Part shown: one piece after another, positions 7,825-17,241 of the stretch | Numbering within the stretch: the first letter of the stretch is position 1 | Layout: every line of letters starts with the position of its first letter | NCBI RefSeq assembly: GCF_015160875.1 | Contig: NZ_CP063374.1 | Coordinates: forward strand, 310,001 to 374,000 | Source of the DNA: Streptomyces chromofuscus | GTDB lineage: Bacteria > Actinomycetota > Actinomycetes > Streptomycetales > Streptomycetaceae | Reading direction: 5' to 3' | DNA length: 64,000 nucleotides | Position numbers and translations under genes: made by a program | Notes under the pieces: generated by a model | Told to the model about the DNA's origin: nothing | The model's input: only the letters and a program-made list of their open reading frames with translations | The model's database searches: none

Positions 7825-10508
7825 ACGCCGTCACGATCGAGGTCGACGGCACCGGCGTCGAGGTGCCCGAGGCGTCGTCAGTGCTCACGGCGGTGCGGGC
7901 AGCCGGGATCGAGCTGCCCGCACTGTGCTCCGACGACCGGCTCAGTCCCGCCGGGTCATGCCGTACGTGTCTCGTACGGGCCGAGGGACGCATCGCGGCG
8001 GCCTGTGTCACTCCGGCCTCCCCCGGCATGCGCGTGGACACCAGGAGCGACGAGGTCGTGCGGCTGCGCCGGGACGCGGTGGAGGTCATCGTCTCCGCAC
8101 TGCCGCCCCGGGCCCTCGCCGACGACAGTCCCAGCGAACTGGCCCATGTCTGCCGGTCGATGGGCATCGGCCCCGAGGCGGCGCAGGGTGCCGGAGGACA
8201 GGGCGCGGACGAGTCCCACCCGTACGTCCACTTGGACCGGGACCTGTGCATCGCCTGCGGCCGGTGCGTGCGAATGTGCTCGGAGTTGCAGGGCACCTTC
8301 GCCCTCACCCTGGTCGGCAGAGGCGGCGACACCGTCGTCGCGCCCGGCACCGGCGGCCCCTGGGCCGAGTCGGACTGCGTGGCCTGCGGCGGCTGCGTGG
8401 ACACCTGCCCCACGGGGGCGATCACCCAGCCCGGACCGGCGCGGGGACTCACCTCGGCGTTCCACCCCGTGAAGGCCCGGACGCGCACCACCTGCGGCTA
8501 CTGCGGCGTGGGCTGCACCCTCGACGTGATCGCACACGACGGTGAGGTCACGGCGGTGCTGCCCGCCCCGGACGGCCCGGTCAATCGCGGCCACGCGTGC
8601 GTGAAGGGTCGCTTCTGCCACGGATTCCGCACCTCACCGGAACGGCTCACCCGGCCGCTGCTGCGACGCGACGGCGTGCTGGAGCCGGTCGGCTGGGACG
8701 AGGCACTGGCGCACGTCGCCCGAGGGCTGCGGGCCGCCGTCGATGCCGGCGGCCCGGACTCCGTGGCGGCGATCTCCTCGGCCCGTGCCACCAACGAGGA
8801 GAACTACCTCGTACAGAAGTTCATGCGGGTCGTCATCGGAACCAACAACGTCGACAACTGCTCCCGCCTGTGCCACTCCCCCTCCGCCGCCGGCCTCACC
8901 GCTTCCTTCGGGCTCTCCGGCGGCACCGACACCTTCGACGACGTGGAGCGGGCCGACTGCCTGCTGGTGGTCGGAGCCAATCCCGTCGAGGCCCACCCGG
9001 TGGTCGGAGCACGGCTGCTGAGGCGGGTCCTCCGCGGCGCCAGGCTGGTCGTCGCCGACCCGCGTGCCGTGGGTCTCGCCCTGCACGCCGACGTGCATCT
9101 GCGTCCGCGTCCCGGCACCAACGTGGCGCTCTTCCACGGGCTCGCCCATGTCCTGCTCGCCGAAGGGCTGACCGACGAGGCGTTCCTGCGCGAACGCGCC
9201 ACCGGACTGCCGGAGCTGACCGAACTGCTGGCCGACTACCCGCCGGACCGGGTCGCGGACCTCACCGGCGTGCCGGCCCCTGACCTGGTCACCGCCGCCC
9301 GCCTCTACGGCAGCGCGGATCATCCGGCCATCGTCTACGGCCTGGGTGTGACCGAGCACCTCCACGGCACCGACGGCGTACGGTCCCTGGCCAACCTGGC
9401 GATCCTGTGCGGCGCCGTGGGCACCGACCGGGGACACGGGGTCAACCCGCTGCGTGGCCAGAACAACGTCCAGGGTGCCTCCGACATGGGCGCTCTGCCG
9501 GATGTCCTGCCCGGATACGGCAAGGTGACCGACCCGGCCGTCCGCATGCGGGCCGAGGGCGTCTGGGGCGTACCAGTCCCAGGGCGGCCCGGCCTGCGGA
9601 TCCCGGACATGTTCGCCGCCGCACGAGCCGGCGATCTGCGAGCGCTGTGGGTCATCGGCGAGGACGTCTGCGCCACCGACCCCGACGCGAACCGGGTCGT
9701 CCACGCCCTGGACGCGTGCCCGCTCGTCGTGTGCAACGAACTGTTCCTGTCCGAGACGGCCCAGCACGCCGACGTCGTACTGCCGGTGGCTTCCTGGCTG
9801 GAGAAGGACGGGACCTTCGTCAACTTCGACCGCCGGTTCCAGCGCGTCCGCCCCGCCGTGCCCCCACCCGGACAGGCCCGCACCGACTTCGACACCCTTC
9901 GGGCCGTCGCCGAGGCCATGGGAGTCGGCCTGGTCTGCGCGACTCCCGCCGACGCCCTTGCCGAGTGTGGCCGGCTCGCGCCTGTCTTCGCCGGGCTCTC
10001 CCACGACCGACTGGACCGCGAGGGCTCCGTCCCATGGCCCTGCACGTCCCCCGACCGGCCGGGAGAAGCCAAGCTGTACACCGAGCGCTTCGCCACACCG
10101 GACGGGCGGGCCCACCTGGCCGCCGCCCCGTACCTCCCCCCGGGTGAACGGCCCGACGACGACTATCCGCTGGTCCTGATCACCGGGCGGCGCTGGGCTC
10201 ACTACAACTCCGGAAGCATGACGCGGCGGGGCGACAACCTCGCGCTCGACCCGGTTGACTTCCTGGACCTCCACCCCGACGACGCCGGCCGGTACGACCT
10301 GCGCGATGGCGAGCAGGTAACGGTGGAGAGCCGGCACGGCCGAGCCCGGCTCATCGCTCGTGTCGGTGACCAGACCACCCCCGGCCAGGTCTTCTGCTCC
10401 TTCCACTTCCCCGCGAGCGGAGTGAACCGCCTCACCTCGGACGTCGCGGATACCGTCACCTCCTGTCCCGAGTACAAGGTCACGGCGGTCCGCGTGGCCG
10501 TGCCGTAA
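7821..10508 (+). CDS. Formate dehydrogenase alpha subunit (Mo/W-bis-MGD, Cys type)
   Basis: An 895-residue catalytic subunit. It oxidises formate to CO2 at a bis-molybdopterin guanine dinucleotide centre. The N-terminus is a plant-type [2Fe-2S] domain (Cys36, Cys47, Cys50, Cys62). Next come two ferredoxin [4Fe-4S] motifs (CIACGRCVRMC and CVACGGCVDTC), then the proximal cluster TCGYCGVGC. The active-site segment is NNVDNCSRLCHSPS, with Cys351 (TGC) in the position held by Sec or Cys in the family and His352 beside it, so this is a cysteine enzyme. The C-terminal molybdopterin dinucleotide-binding domain starts near LITGRRWAHYNSGSM. No FdhD or cofactor insertion gene lies in the window. ATG 7821 overlaps the upstream stop. 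Confidence 0.92.
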   Translation: MNAVTIEVDGTGVEVPEASSVLTAVRAAGIELPALCSDDRLSPAGSCRTCLVRAEGRIAAACVTPASPGMRVDTRSDEVVRLRRDAVEVIVSALPPRALADDSPSELAHVCRSMGIGPEAAQGAGGQGADESHPYVHLDRDLCIACGRCVRMCSELQGTFALTLVGRGGDTVVAPGTGGPWAESDCVACGGCVDTCPTGAITQPGPARGLTSAFHPVKARTRTTCGYCGVGCTLDVIAHDGEVTAVLPAPDGPVNRGHACVKGRFCHGFRTSPERLTRPLLRRDGVLEPVGWDEALAHVARGLRAAVDAGGPDSVAAISSARATNEENYLVQKFMRVVIGTNNVDNCSRLCHSPSAAGLTASFGLSGGTDTFDDVERADCLLVVGANPVEAHPVVGARLLRRVLRGARLVVADPRAVGLALHADVHLRPRPGTNVALFHGLAHVLLAEGLTDEAFLRERATGLPELTELLADYPPDRVADLTGVPAPDLVTAARLYGSADHPAIVYGLGVTEHLHGTDGVRSLANLAILCGAVGTDRGHGVNPLRGQNNVQGASDMGALPDVLPGYGKVTDPAVRMRAEGVWGVPVPGRPGLRIPDMFAAARAGDLRALWVIGEDVCATDPDANRVVHALDACPLVVCNELFLSETAQHADVVLPVASWLEKDGTFVNFDRRFQRVRPAVPPPGQARTDFDTLRAVAEAMGVGLVCATPADALAECGRLAPVFAGLSHDRLDREGSVPWPCTSPDRPGEAKLYTERFATPDGRAHLAAAPYLPPGERPDDDYPLVLITGRRWAHYNSGSMTRRGDNLALDPVDFLDLHPDDAGRYDLRDGEQVTVESRHGRARLIARVGDQTTPGQVFCSFHFPASGVNRLTSDVADTVTSCPEYKVTAVRVAVP

Positions 10509-10785
10509 TGGGGGCAGACGGGGGTTGCCCGTCTCCTGCGTGGCCGCCGCCTCCGTCCTTCCGCCGGCCCTCACCGCAAAGTCACACGCCGCAGCAGCCG
10601 GAGCCTCGTCCCACGAGACCCGTCACGGCCGCCCTTGCCTCTCACCCACTTTCCGGCAGCGGCGGCGCTCCGTATCGGTCTGGGGCCGACGCCGGCACCA
10701 TCCGCGCCCTGGAGAGGCTTCCCGGCGCTGCGTGAGGTGACCCTCAATCCGTCGACGTGGCCGTCTCAGTGCGGGAAGACCCGGC

Positions 10786-13473
10786 TCAGCCAGGACGCTG
10801 CACCCGGGCGGAGCGGGAACGCCGACCACCGGGATCGCCGCCTCCCGCCGAGGCGCCGCGCGGCCGCCGCTCCGGCCACAGCCGTGCCTGCACACGCATG
10901 ACCACATGGCCGAGACCGGACAACGCGCAGGCGATCGCCAGGTCCCCGAGCGACAGCAGCTCTGTGCCCAGCAGGTCCCGGAGAGGGGGCAGATAGACGC
11001 CGGCCGCCTGAAGGCCCAGGGCCACACCCACGGCAACCAGCAGGAACGGGTTGGCCAGGCTTCCCGGACGGGCGCGGGAGCCCAAGGCAACGCCCAGCTG
11101 CGTCGCGCCGAGGACCAGGAAGATCATGGACTGCCAGGGGCGGCCCGTCTCCCTGGCCCACACGCCGGCCACCAGGGTCACAGTGGCGACGAAGGCGCCC
11201 ATGAGCAGAATGCGCGGCCACAGGCCGGCGCCCAGCACGCTCTCCTCGGGGGGCCGGGGCGGATGGCGCATCGCGTCCGGGGCGACGGGCTCCGCACCGA
11301 GCGCGACACCGGGCAGGCCGTGCGTGAGCAGGTTGATCCACAGGATCTGTGCGGGCAGCAGGGGCAGCGGCATCCCCAGGAAGGGTCCGAGGAGCATCAC
11401 GAGGATCTCCGCGGTGCCTCCGGCGAGCGCGTAGAGCAGGAACCGGCGCACGTTTGCGTAGACCCGGCGTCCCTCTTCGACGGCCGACATGATGGTGGCC
11501 GGGTTGTCGTCGGCGAGCACCAGGTCGGCGGCCTGGCGGGCCACTTCGGTGCCGCGCCGCCCCATGGCGACACCGATGTCGGCCCGGCGCAGGGCCGGGC
11601 CGTCGTTGACCCCGTCACCCGTCATCGCCACCACCTGCCCGGCCCCGCGCCATGCCTCGACGATGTCCAGCTTCTGCTCGGGAGTGGTCCGCGCGTAGAT
11701 TCGTACGCCGGTCAGCTCGCCCGCCGTTCCCTCCCGGATCCGTTGCCCGGTGGTGACCTCGTCCTCCCGGGAGGCAATGCCGAGTCGCTCGGCCACGGCC
11801 CGGGCGGTCAGCGGATGGTCGCCGGTGATGAGTACAGGGACGATACCCGCGCGTTTGCAGGCGGCGATCGTCGGCTCGGATGCGGCGCGGGGCGGGTCGA
11901 GGATGCCGACGAGGCCGAGCAGCGACAGGCCCGACTCCCATGTGCCGGCCGGTTCCCATGCTTCCTCGCGGTCGGCCGACGCGACGGCGAGCACCCGGTA
12001 TCCGTCACGTGCCAGTGCCTCCGCCCGCGCCGCCGCCCCGGCAAGCAGCTCCGGGCCCTCGGCCAGGACCTGCGGTCGGAGCACGGACTCCGGCGCGCCC
12101 TTGCAGGCGACCCGCACTGCGCCGTCCGGCCGGCGGTGGACGGTCGTCATGCGCTTGCGGCCGCTGTCGAACGGGATCTCCTCGACGCGCGGCAGTTCGC
12201 GGTCCAGCGCCGCCCGGTCCAGTCCGAGCCTGGCCCCTGCCGCCAGCAGCGCGGCCTCCGTCGGGTCACCCAGCGCGCGCCACTCCGTCGAGCCGTACGG
12301 CGGTGGCTCCAGCGCGGCGTCGTTGCACAGCATCGCGACGCGCAGCAGTGCCGCCAGGTCGGGTGCGTCGTTCGCCGTGACCGTCCGCCCGTCGCGGACG
12401 ACCCGGCCATGGGGCTCGTATCCGGTGCCCAGGACCGTGGCCTGCCCGCGCGGCGTCCACAGCCGTTCGGCTGCCATTCGGCCCTCGGTCAGGGTGCCGG
12501 TCTTGTCGGTGGCGATCACCGTGACGGAGCCCAGGGTCTCCACCGCGGGCAGTCTGCGGACGATGGCGTGCCGGTCCGCCATCCGCCGTGCCCCCAGGGC
12601 GAGGGCGAGCGTGACGACGGCGGGCAGGGACTCCGGTACGGCGGCGACCGCGAGGCTGATCGCCGCCACGATCATCAGTTCCACGGGCTGTCCGCGCACC
12701 AGCCCGAGGGCCAGAACCACAGCGCACAGTGCCACGATCGCGGCTGCCAGGACCCGGCCGAATCCCGCCAGCCGGCGCTGCAGCGGGGTCGGACCGGGTG
12801 CGGCACCCATCAGGGTTGCGATCCGGCCGAGCGCGCTGTCGGTTCCCGTGGCGGTGATCATGACGCGTCCGTGGCCGCGGACGACAACCGTGCCCGCCGA
12901 CATCGTGCCGTGCGACGGGTCGCTGTCTGGGGCCTTCTCCACCGGAACGGACTCCCCCGTCAGCGAGGACTCGTCCGCCAGCAGCAAGGCCGCGGTCAGT
13001 ACGTCCCCGTCGGCGGGCACGATGTCGCCCTCGGCCACGAGGACCAGATCGCCGGGCACCACCTCGGCAGCCGCGAGGGAGCGTTCCTCGCCGTCCCGTA
13101 CGACTCTGGCGGTGGGCGCACTCATGGCGGACAGGGCCATCACCGCCTGTTCGGCTCGTACCTCCTGAACGACGCCGACCGCGGTGTTCACCGTGATGAC
13201 GAGCAGAATCACGGCGGCATCGGAGAGATCACCGGTGGCGATCGTCAAGGCGGCGGCCACCAGCAGCACCAGGATCAGCGGGTCGCGCAACTGCTGCAGC
13301 ACCCGTCGCCATACGGGGGCACGCGGCTCTGCCGGGATCGCGTTCGGCCCGTGAAGCGTCAGTCGACGCGCGGCCTCGGGCGACGACAGACCCCCCGCGG
13401 AAGATGCGGACCATGTCGTAGGGGGTGCGTCGGTGCCCGCATCGAAATCCCGGTCGCCCCGCTGCTCGCTCAC
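10786..13473 (-). CDS. P2-type cation-transporting ATPase
   Basis: An 895-residue P-type ATPase with the Ca2+/Na+-pump layout: N-terminal cation-ATPase domain (SSPEAARRLTLHGPNAI), actuator TGES (DESSLTGESVPVEKA), phosphorylation motif DKTGTLT, nucleotide-binding domain, hinge MTGDGVNDGPAL, and a C-terminal block of membrane helices. The ion-binding positions differ from SERCA. M4 reads PESLPAV rather than PEGLPAV, and M6 reads NLLTHGLPGVALG, with His where SERCA has the Ca2+-ligating Asp800. The transported ion cannot therefore be assigned; Ca2+, Mn2+, Na+ or K+ are all possible. It stands alone, convergent with formate dehydrogenase. Confidence 0.9.
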   Translation of the reverse strand: MSEQRGDRDFDAGTDAPPTTWSASSAGGLSSPEAARRLTLHGPNAIPAEPRAPVWRRVLQQLRDPLILVLLVAAALTIATGDLSDAAVILLVITVNTAVGVVQEVRAEQAVMALSAMSAPTARVVRDGEERSLAAAEVVPGDLVLVAEGDIVPADGDVLTAALLLADESSLTGESVPVEKAPDSDPSHGTMSAGTVVVRGHGRVMITATGTDSALGRIATLMGAAPGPTPLQRRLAGFGRVLAAAIVALCAVVLALGLVRGQPVELMIVAAISLAVAAVPESLPAVVTLALALGARRMADRHAIVRRLPAVETLGSVTVIATDKTGTLTEGRMAAERLWTPRGQATVLGTGYEPHGRVVRDGRTVTANDAPDLAALLRVAMLCNDAALEPPPYGSTEWRALGDPTEAALLAAGARLGLDRAALDRELPRVEEIPFDSGRKRMTTVHRRPDGAVRVACKGAPESVLRPQVLAEGPELLAGAAARAEALARDGYRVLAVASADREEAWEPAGTWESGLSLLGLVGILDPPRAASEPTIAACKRAGIVPVLITGDHPLTARAVAERLGIASREDEVTTGQRIREGTAGELTGVRIYARTTPEQKLDIVEAWRGAGQVVAMTGDGVNDGPALRRADIGVAMGRRGTEVARQAADLVLADDNPATIMSAVEEGRRVYANVRRFLLYALAGGTAEILVMLLGPFLGMPLPLLPAQILWINLLTHGLPGVALGAEPVAPDAMRHPPRPPEESVLGAGLWPRILLMGAFVATVTLVAGVWARETGRPWQSMIFLVLGATQLGVALGSRARPGSLANPFLLVAVGVALGLQAAGVYLPPLRDLLGTELLSLGDLAIACALSGLGHVVMRVQARLWPERRPRGASAGGGDPGGRRSRSARVQRPG

Positions 13474-13942
13474 ACGCCCGGCTCAGTTCTGTACGCGCCT
13501 GCGCCACGCACTGCCAGAAGGTCGTTGCCGCACACCGCGAGGACGCAGGGGCGTACCAGAGCGGCGGCGACAGGACCGGCTTGTTCGCTGTGTGCCATTC
13601 ACCAACTCCCGTCATGCAGGGAACCGCCGTCCCCGAACACCGGTGTCCGCTTGTCAGGGTGCCACCACTGACGCCGACCGGCACGACCGACCACTCGTCG
13701 TGTGGACGATCCTGGCGATGCAAGACCGTCGCCGCGCCACCGGCCGGAGCAAAACGCTGGTCGGCGGCGTAGCCGACCGTCGCCGCCGGCGACGCGTGGT
13801 CCTTCCGTCGTGGACGTGGTAGGCCTCGTCATGACGAGACGGCTCAGACCGCCATCGTGGGTCCAACCCCTCCTTGGGAACCCGTGGCCCGTCCGGCGGA
13901 TCCCGCCGCGGACGCCGAGGTCTCCCCACCCGTCTGCGTACG
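13474..13942. other. Intergenic region between the P-type ATPase and GH65 genes
   Basis: About 470 bp. It must hold the ATPase promoter and the end of the GH65 transcript. No frame in it looks like a known protein and no strong hairpin was seen. Confidence 0.5.
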
Positions 13943-16342
13943 TCAGCTCTCCGGCAGCACGAGCGTGCAGGTCTCTCCGGGCGCGACGGTCACGGCCCGG
14001 TCGGCCAGCACCACGCGGATCGGTGACTCCTCCGAGTCGGGCACCCGGATCTCCAGCTGTCCGCTCCGACGCCGTACGCCGACACCCCAGTGGCCGCGGT
14101 AGCGCAGGGAGAACCCGTACTCCGACAGTGCGGGAAGGGGCACCGGGTCCAGCCAGAGGGCGTCCTCACGCGTCTCCAGTCCCGTCAGGCCGCGCTGCAC
14201 CAGGTCCAGGGTCCCGGCCATGGCGCCGAGGTGGATGCCCTCTCCGGTGGTGCCGCCCTGGATGTCGGCGATGTCCGCCTCCAGAGCCTCGTGGACGTAA
14301 CTCCATGCCTCGGCTCGTCTGGCCCGGGCGAGGACGAGTCCGTGGACGAGTCCGCTGAGGGTGGAGCCGTGGCTGGTGCGTTGCAGGTAGTAGTCGACGG
14401 TCCTGCGCCAGACCTCGTCGTCCACGTCGTACCCGAGACGGTGAAAAAGGGCCCGCAGCTCGGTGGAAGAGAAAAGGTAGCCGAGCATCAGGACGTCGGC
14501 CTGTTTGGAGGCCTGGTAGCGGTTCACGGAGTCGCCCTCGGCCTCGAGGATGCGGTCCAGTCGCCGGATGCTGTCGTAGTGGGTGCGGTATGCGTCCCAG
14601 TCCAGCTCGGCGAGGTCGCCGTAGCCGTCGAACTGGCTGATGACGCCCTGGTGGAACGGCACCCGCAGCCGCCGGGAGACCTCCTCCCACTTCGGGAGTT
14701 CGCCGCTGTCCAGCTCGATGCGTTCGAACAACTCCTGCCGGCGCCATGCCGGGAGGCGCCGCACCAGATCCAGGGCGCGAGCGAGTACCCAGACGGCGGT
14801 GACGTTGGTGTACGCGTTGTCGTCCAGGCCCGGCTGGGCGGCGGCGGGGTAGCTGTCGTGATATTCGTCGGGGCCGACCACGCCACGGATGCGGTATCGA
14901 CCGAGGCCCGGAGCGAACTCCGCGCTGTCCGCCCAGAAGCGGGCTATCTGCAACAGCATCTCCGCGCCCTTGGTGTGCAGGTACTCGGTGTCACCGCTTG
15001 CTTCGCAGTACTGCCACACGTTGTAGGCGATCGCCGAGCCGACGTGGTGCTGGAGCCGGGAGTTGTCCGGGAGCCACCGGCCCGAACGGGGGTTGAGGTG
15101 CAGCTCCTGAGTCTCTTCACGGCCGTCGCTACCGGACTGCCATGGGTACATCGCCCCGGCACGGCCCGCCGCGCGAGCGGCGCGGCATGCCTGCGGCAGG
15201 CGCCGGTGACGGTAGTTGAGCAGGGCCCGCGAGACCTCCGGGAGACGCAGGTTCAGATACGACAGCACGAACAACTCGTCCCAGAAGACATGACCCCGGT
15301 ACGCCTCGCCGTGCAGCCCCCGGGCCGGCACGCCCACGTCCAGGTCCGCGGTGTGCGGCGACAACGTCTGCAGCACATGGAACAGATGCAGGCGCAGGAC
15401 ACGGCCCGCCTCCCCGGGCACTTGGACGTCCGCGCCCCGCCACAACCTCGCCCAGGCTGCGACATGGGAGTCCACGAGCGCCGGGAAGCCCGCAGCCGTG
15501 GCCACCTGGTCGAGCGCCGCGCCGAGCGGATCACTGATCGCCGTGTCACGGGAGGTGTGCAGGGCCACGGTCTTGTCCACGACGGCGGGGCGGCCCGGGG
15601 CGACCGGTATCACGAGCCGGTGTACGGCACGGCGCTGAGACGGACGAAGCTCCGACGACGTGGGCGGCTGCCCGACGCAGGCCGTACGGGCCGCCATGCC
15701 GATGCCGATGTCGGAGGTACTGGTACGGCAACTCAGCCACAGCACGTCGGTCGCGAACGCCCCGGTCCGCACACGGACCAGGTGGCGCCGGTTGAGAGAC
15801 CGGTAACGGTGAACGTTGCTGTTGATCACGTCGCCGTCGAGCACGGACTCCACCTCAAGCCCCCCGGACCACTCCTCGGCCGTGACAACGGTCCGCAGCG
15901 CGGCCAGGTGCGGATCCCCCATGTGCACCAGCCGGACCTGTTCCACACTCAGCACCCCTGCCTCGTCGTCCCGAAAGCGGAACGTGCGTGTCAGCGTTGC
16001 GCGGCGCAGGTCCAGAGTGTGCCGGTGGTCGAGCGGCTGCCGCGTGTCGGGAGAGAACCACGGGCCCGTCGATCCGTCGGCAAAGCGGAGTCGGAACCGC
16101 AGAAGCAGCCAGTTCGGGAGGTTCACCAGGTCCTCGTTCACCACCCGCCGCCCCGCCACGGTGGACTCCAGACGGTTGTAGACGCCGGCCGCGTAAGTGG
16201 CCGGGTAGTGCACCAGCCCCGCCCTGCTCTCGGGTATGGCGCCACGGGTGGCGAAGTAGCCGTTCCCGAGTGTGCACAACGACTCGCGCAGCCGCTCATC
16301 GGCCGGGTCGTAGCCCTCGTACTCCCAGGTCCACTCCGACAT
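13943..16342 (-). CDS. Glycoside hydrolase family 65 protein (trehalose/kojibiose phosphorylase type)
   Basis: A 799-residue GH65 enzyme. These are inverting phosphorylases (or hydrolases) that split alpha-glucosidic disaccharides such as trehalose, maltose or kojibiose with phosphate. The N-terminal beta-sandwich starts MSEWTWEYEGYDPADERLRE with LCTLGNGYFATRGA. The (alpha/alpha)6 barrel carries the general acid Glu493 in GVVGPDEYHD and the phosphate-loop-like HGSTLSGLVHG. A C-terminal beta domain follows. There is no fused beta-phosphoglucomutase. I chose ATG 16342, with GGAGAAGGAGAGGG upstream. Disaccharide specificity cannot be read by eye. Trehalose use would suit the stress-related neighbours. 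Confidence 0.88.
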   Translation of the reverse strand: MSEWTWEYEGYDPADERLRESLCTLGNGYFATRGAIPESRAGLVHYPATYAAGVYNRLESTVAGRRVVNEDLVNLPNWLLLRFRLRFADGSTGPWFSPDTRQPLDHRHTLDLRRATLTRTFRFRDDEAGVLSVEQVRLVHMGDPHLAALRTVVTAEEWSGGLEVESVLDGDVINSNVHRYRSLNRRHLVRVRTGAFATDVLWLSCRTSTSDIGIGMAARTACVGQPPTSSELRPSQRRAVHRLVIPVAPGRPAVVDKTVALHTSRDTAISDPLGAALDQVATAAGFPALVDSHVAAWARLWRGADVQVPGEAGRVLRLHLFHVLQTLSPHTADLDVGVPARGLHGEAYRGHVFWDELFVLSYLNLRLPEVSRALLNYRHRRLPQACRAARAAGRAGAMYPWQSGSDGREETQELHLNPRSGRWLPDNSRLQHHVGSAIAYNVWQYCEASGDTEYLHTKGAEMLLQIARFWADSAEFAPGLGRYRIRGVVGPDEYHDSYPAAAQPGLDDNAYTNVTAVWVLARALDLVRRLPAWRRQELFERIELDSGELPKWEEVSRRLRVPFHQGVISQFDGYGDLAELDWDAYRTHYDSIRRLDRILEAEGDSVNRYQASKQADVLMLGYLFSSTELRALFHRLGYDVDDEVWRRTVDYYLQRTSHGSTLSGLVHGLVLARARRAEAWSYVHEALEADIADIQGGTTGEGIHLGAMAGTLDLVQRGLTGLETREDALWLDPVPLPALSEYGFSLRYRGHWGVGVRRRSGQLEIRVPDSEESPIRVVLADRAVTVAPGETCTLVLPES

Positions 16343-16400
16343 CCGCCACCCTCTCCTTCTCCCTTCACAAGCTGTGCAGGAGCACGAGACGCGCGTCGGC

Positions 16401-16720
16401 TCAGGCCCGTCGCGGGACGACGACCACCGGGCACGCACCGTGATGCAGCAGGGCGTGGGCGACCCTCCCGAGCTGGAGACCGGCATGGCCGTGGCGCCGC
16501 CCCGCACCCACGACCACCAGGTCGGCGTCGTGGGAGGCGTCGAGGAGGACCTGGTGTGCGGGGGCTTCGACTGTCCGACGGTGCACCTCTACCTGCGGGT
16601 GGCCCCGTACCGCGTCGCGCAGCGCGTCGGTGAGCAGGGTGGAGGCACGCTCCTCGTGGGCACCTGCGGCATCGTCCGCCGAGCCGTCCGTGGGGTCGCC
16701 GAGGCCGACCACCACCGGTG
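16401..16720 (-). pseudogene. C-terminal fragment of a universal stress protein
   Basis: The minus-strand frame ending at 16401 reads TLLTDALRDAVRGHPQVEV, then PAHQVLLDASHDADLVVVGAGRRHGH, and ends HHGACPVVVVPRRA. This is the last half-domain of a tandem USP and closely parallels the end of the intact USP at 19366-20184. The frame stays open upstream, but the residues there (rich in Arg, Pro and His) no longer match a USP, and no start with the usual VVGVDGS strand is present. I read it as a truncated gene. Confidence 0.6.
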
Positions 16721-17241
16721 GCAGGTCGACGCCTGCCCCCCGAAGGGCGGTGGCGGTTGCCCCCAGCGCGGCGGCCGCAGTGAGGTGAGTCGCCACGGCA
16801 GGCTCGGCCGTCCGTTCCTCCGGACGTGCCGGGCGGTCCGGCGAGATGTGGGCGCGGCGGGCCGATTCCCTCCGGCTGAGCCCGTGCCCCCGGCGTTCGA
16901 CGGCCACGCGCCGGCCGACATGGCCGGGGTCGAGTGCCCCGGGCCGGATGCCCACGGGTCTTCGTCCGTGTCCGACCGGCGCATGTGGATAGGGCGGCGT
17001 TCCGTCCACGTGGTGGCGTCCGACGATCTCGCCGTCGCGCCTGGTGACGCCGGTCGCCGGACCTTCGATGGCGAGTTGGTCGCCGAGGTGAGCTCGCATG
17101 ATCGCCGCCATCTGCTCAGAATGGTGTTGTATCCAACGTGCCACGCGCGACACGCCACCGCATGGGACGACCGGCCCATACCGCATGGGCGGGCTGAGCC
17201 GACTGGAAGTCAAAGGTCACAACCCGGACGGGAGAGCCGAC
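16721..17241. other. Region with decayed coding sequence and the CBS-BON promoter
   Basis: Open frames continue on the minus strand without recognisable pattern, consistent with the missing N-terminal part of the broken USP. The right end holds the promoter of the CBS-BON gene, including the candidate site at 17163-17178. Confidence 0.4.
17163..17178 (+). promoter_or_regulatory. Candidate DosR/DevR-like palindrome upstream of the CBS-BON gene
   Basis: TGGGACGACCGGCCCA is a near-palindrome (TGGGNC, four bases, GNCCCA) 63 bp before the CBS-BON start. Its arms resemble the GGGAC...GTCCC core of the mycobacterial DosR box, with 9 of 14 core positions matching by my count. GC-rich DNA makes such matches common, so this is a lead only. 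Confidence 0.25.

Noticed and set aside
8862..8880. Possible selenocysteine site in formate dehydrogenase
   Set aside because: The active-site codon is TGC (Cys351), not TGA, so no recoding is needed.
8634..10574. A 646-codon minus-strand frame opposite formate dehydrogenase alpha
   Set aside because: It is a shadow of the molybdoenzyme reading frame; no motif, and it would overlap a conserved gene completely.
10906..13671. A 921-codon plus-strand frame opposite the P-type ATPase
   Set aside because: It is a shadow frame. The minus strand carries DKTGTLT and all other ATPase motifs.
14090..16633. An 847-codon open frame on the plus strand opposite the GH65 gene
   Set aside because: It is antisense to a gene with clear catalytic motifs and shows no family pattern. 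In GC-rich DNA the opposite strand of a real gene often stays open.
16401..17213. Reading the whole 270-codon minus-strand frame as one intact USP
   Set aside because: Only the last ~80 codons look like a USP. The N-terminal strand and first domain motifs are missing.
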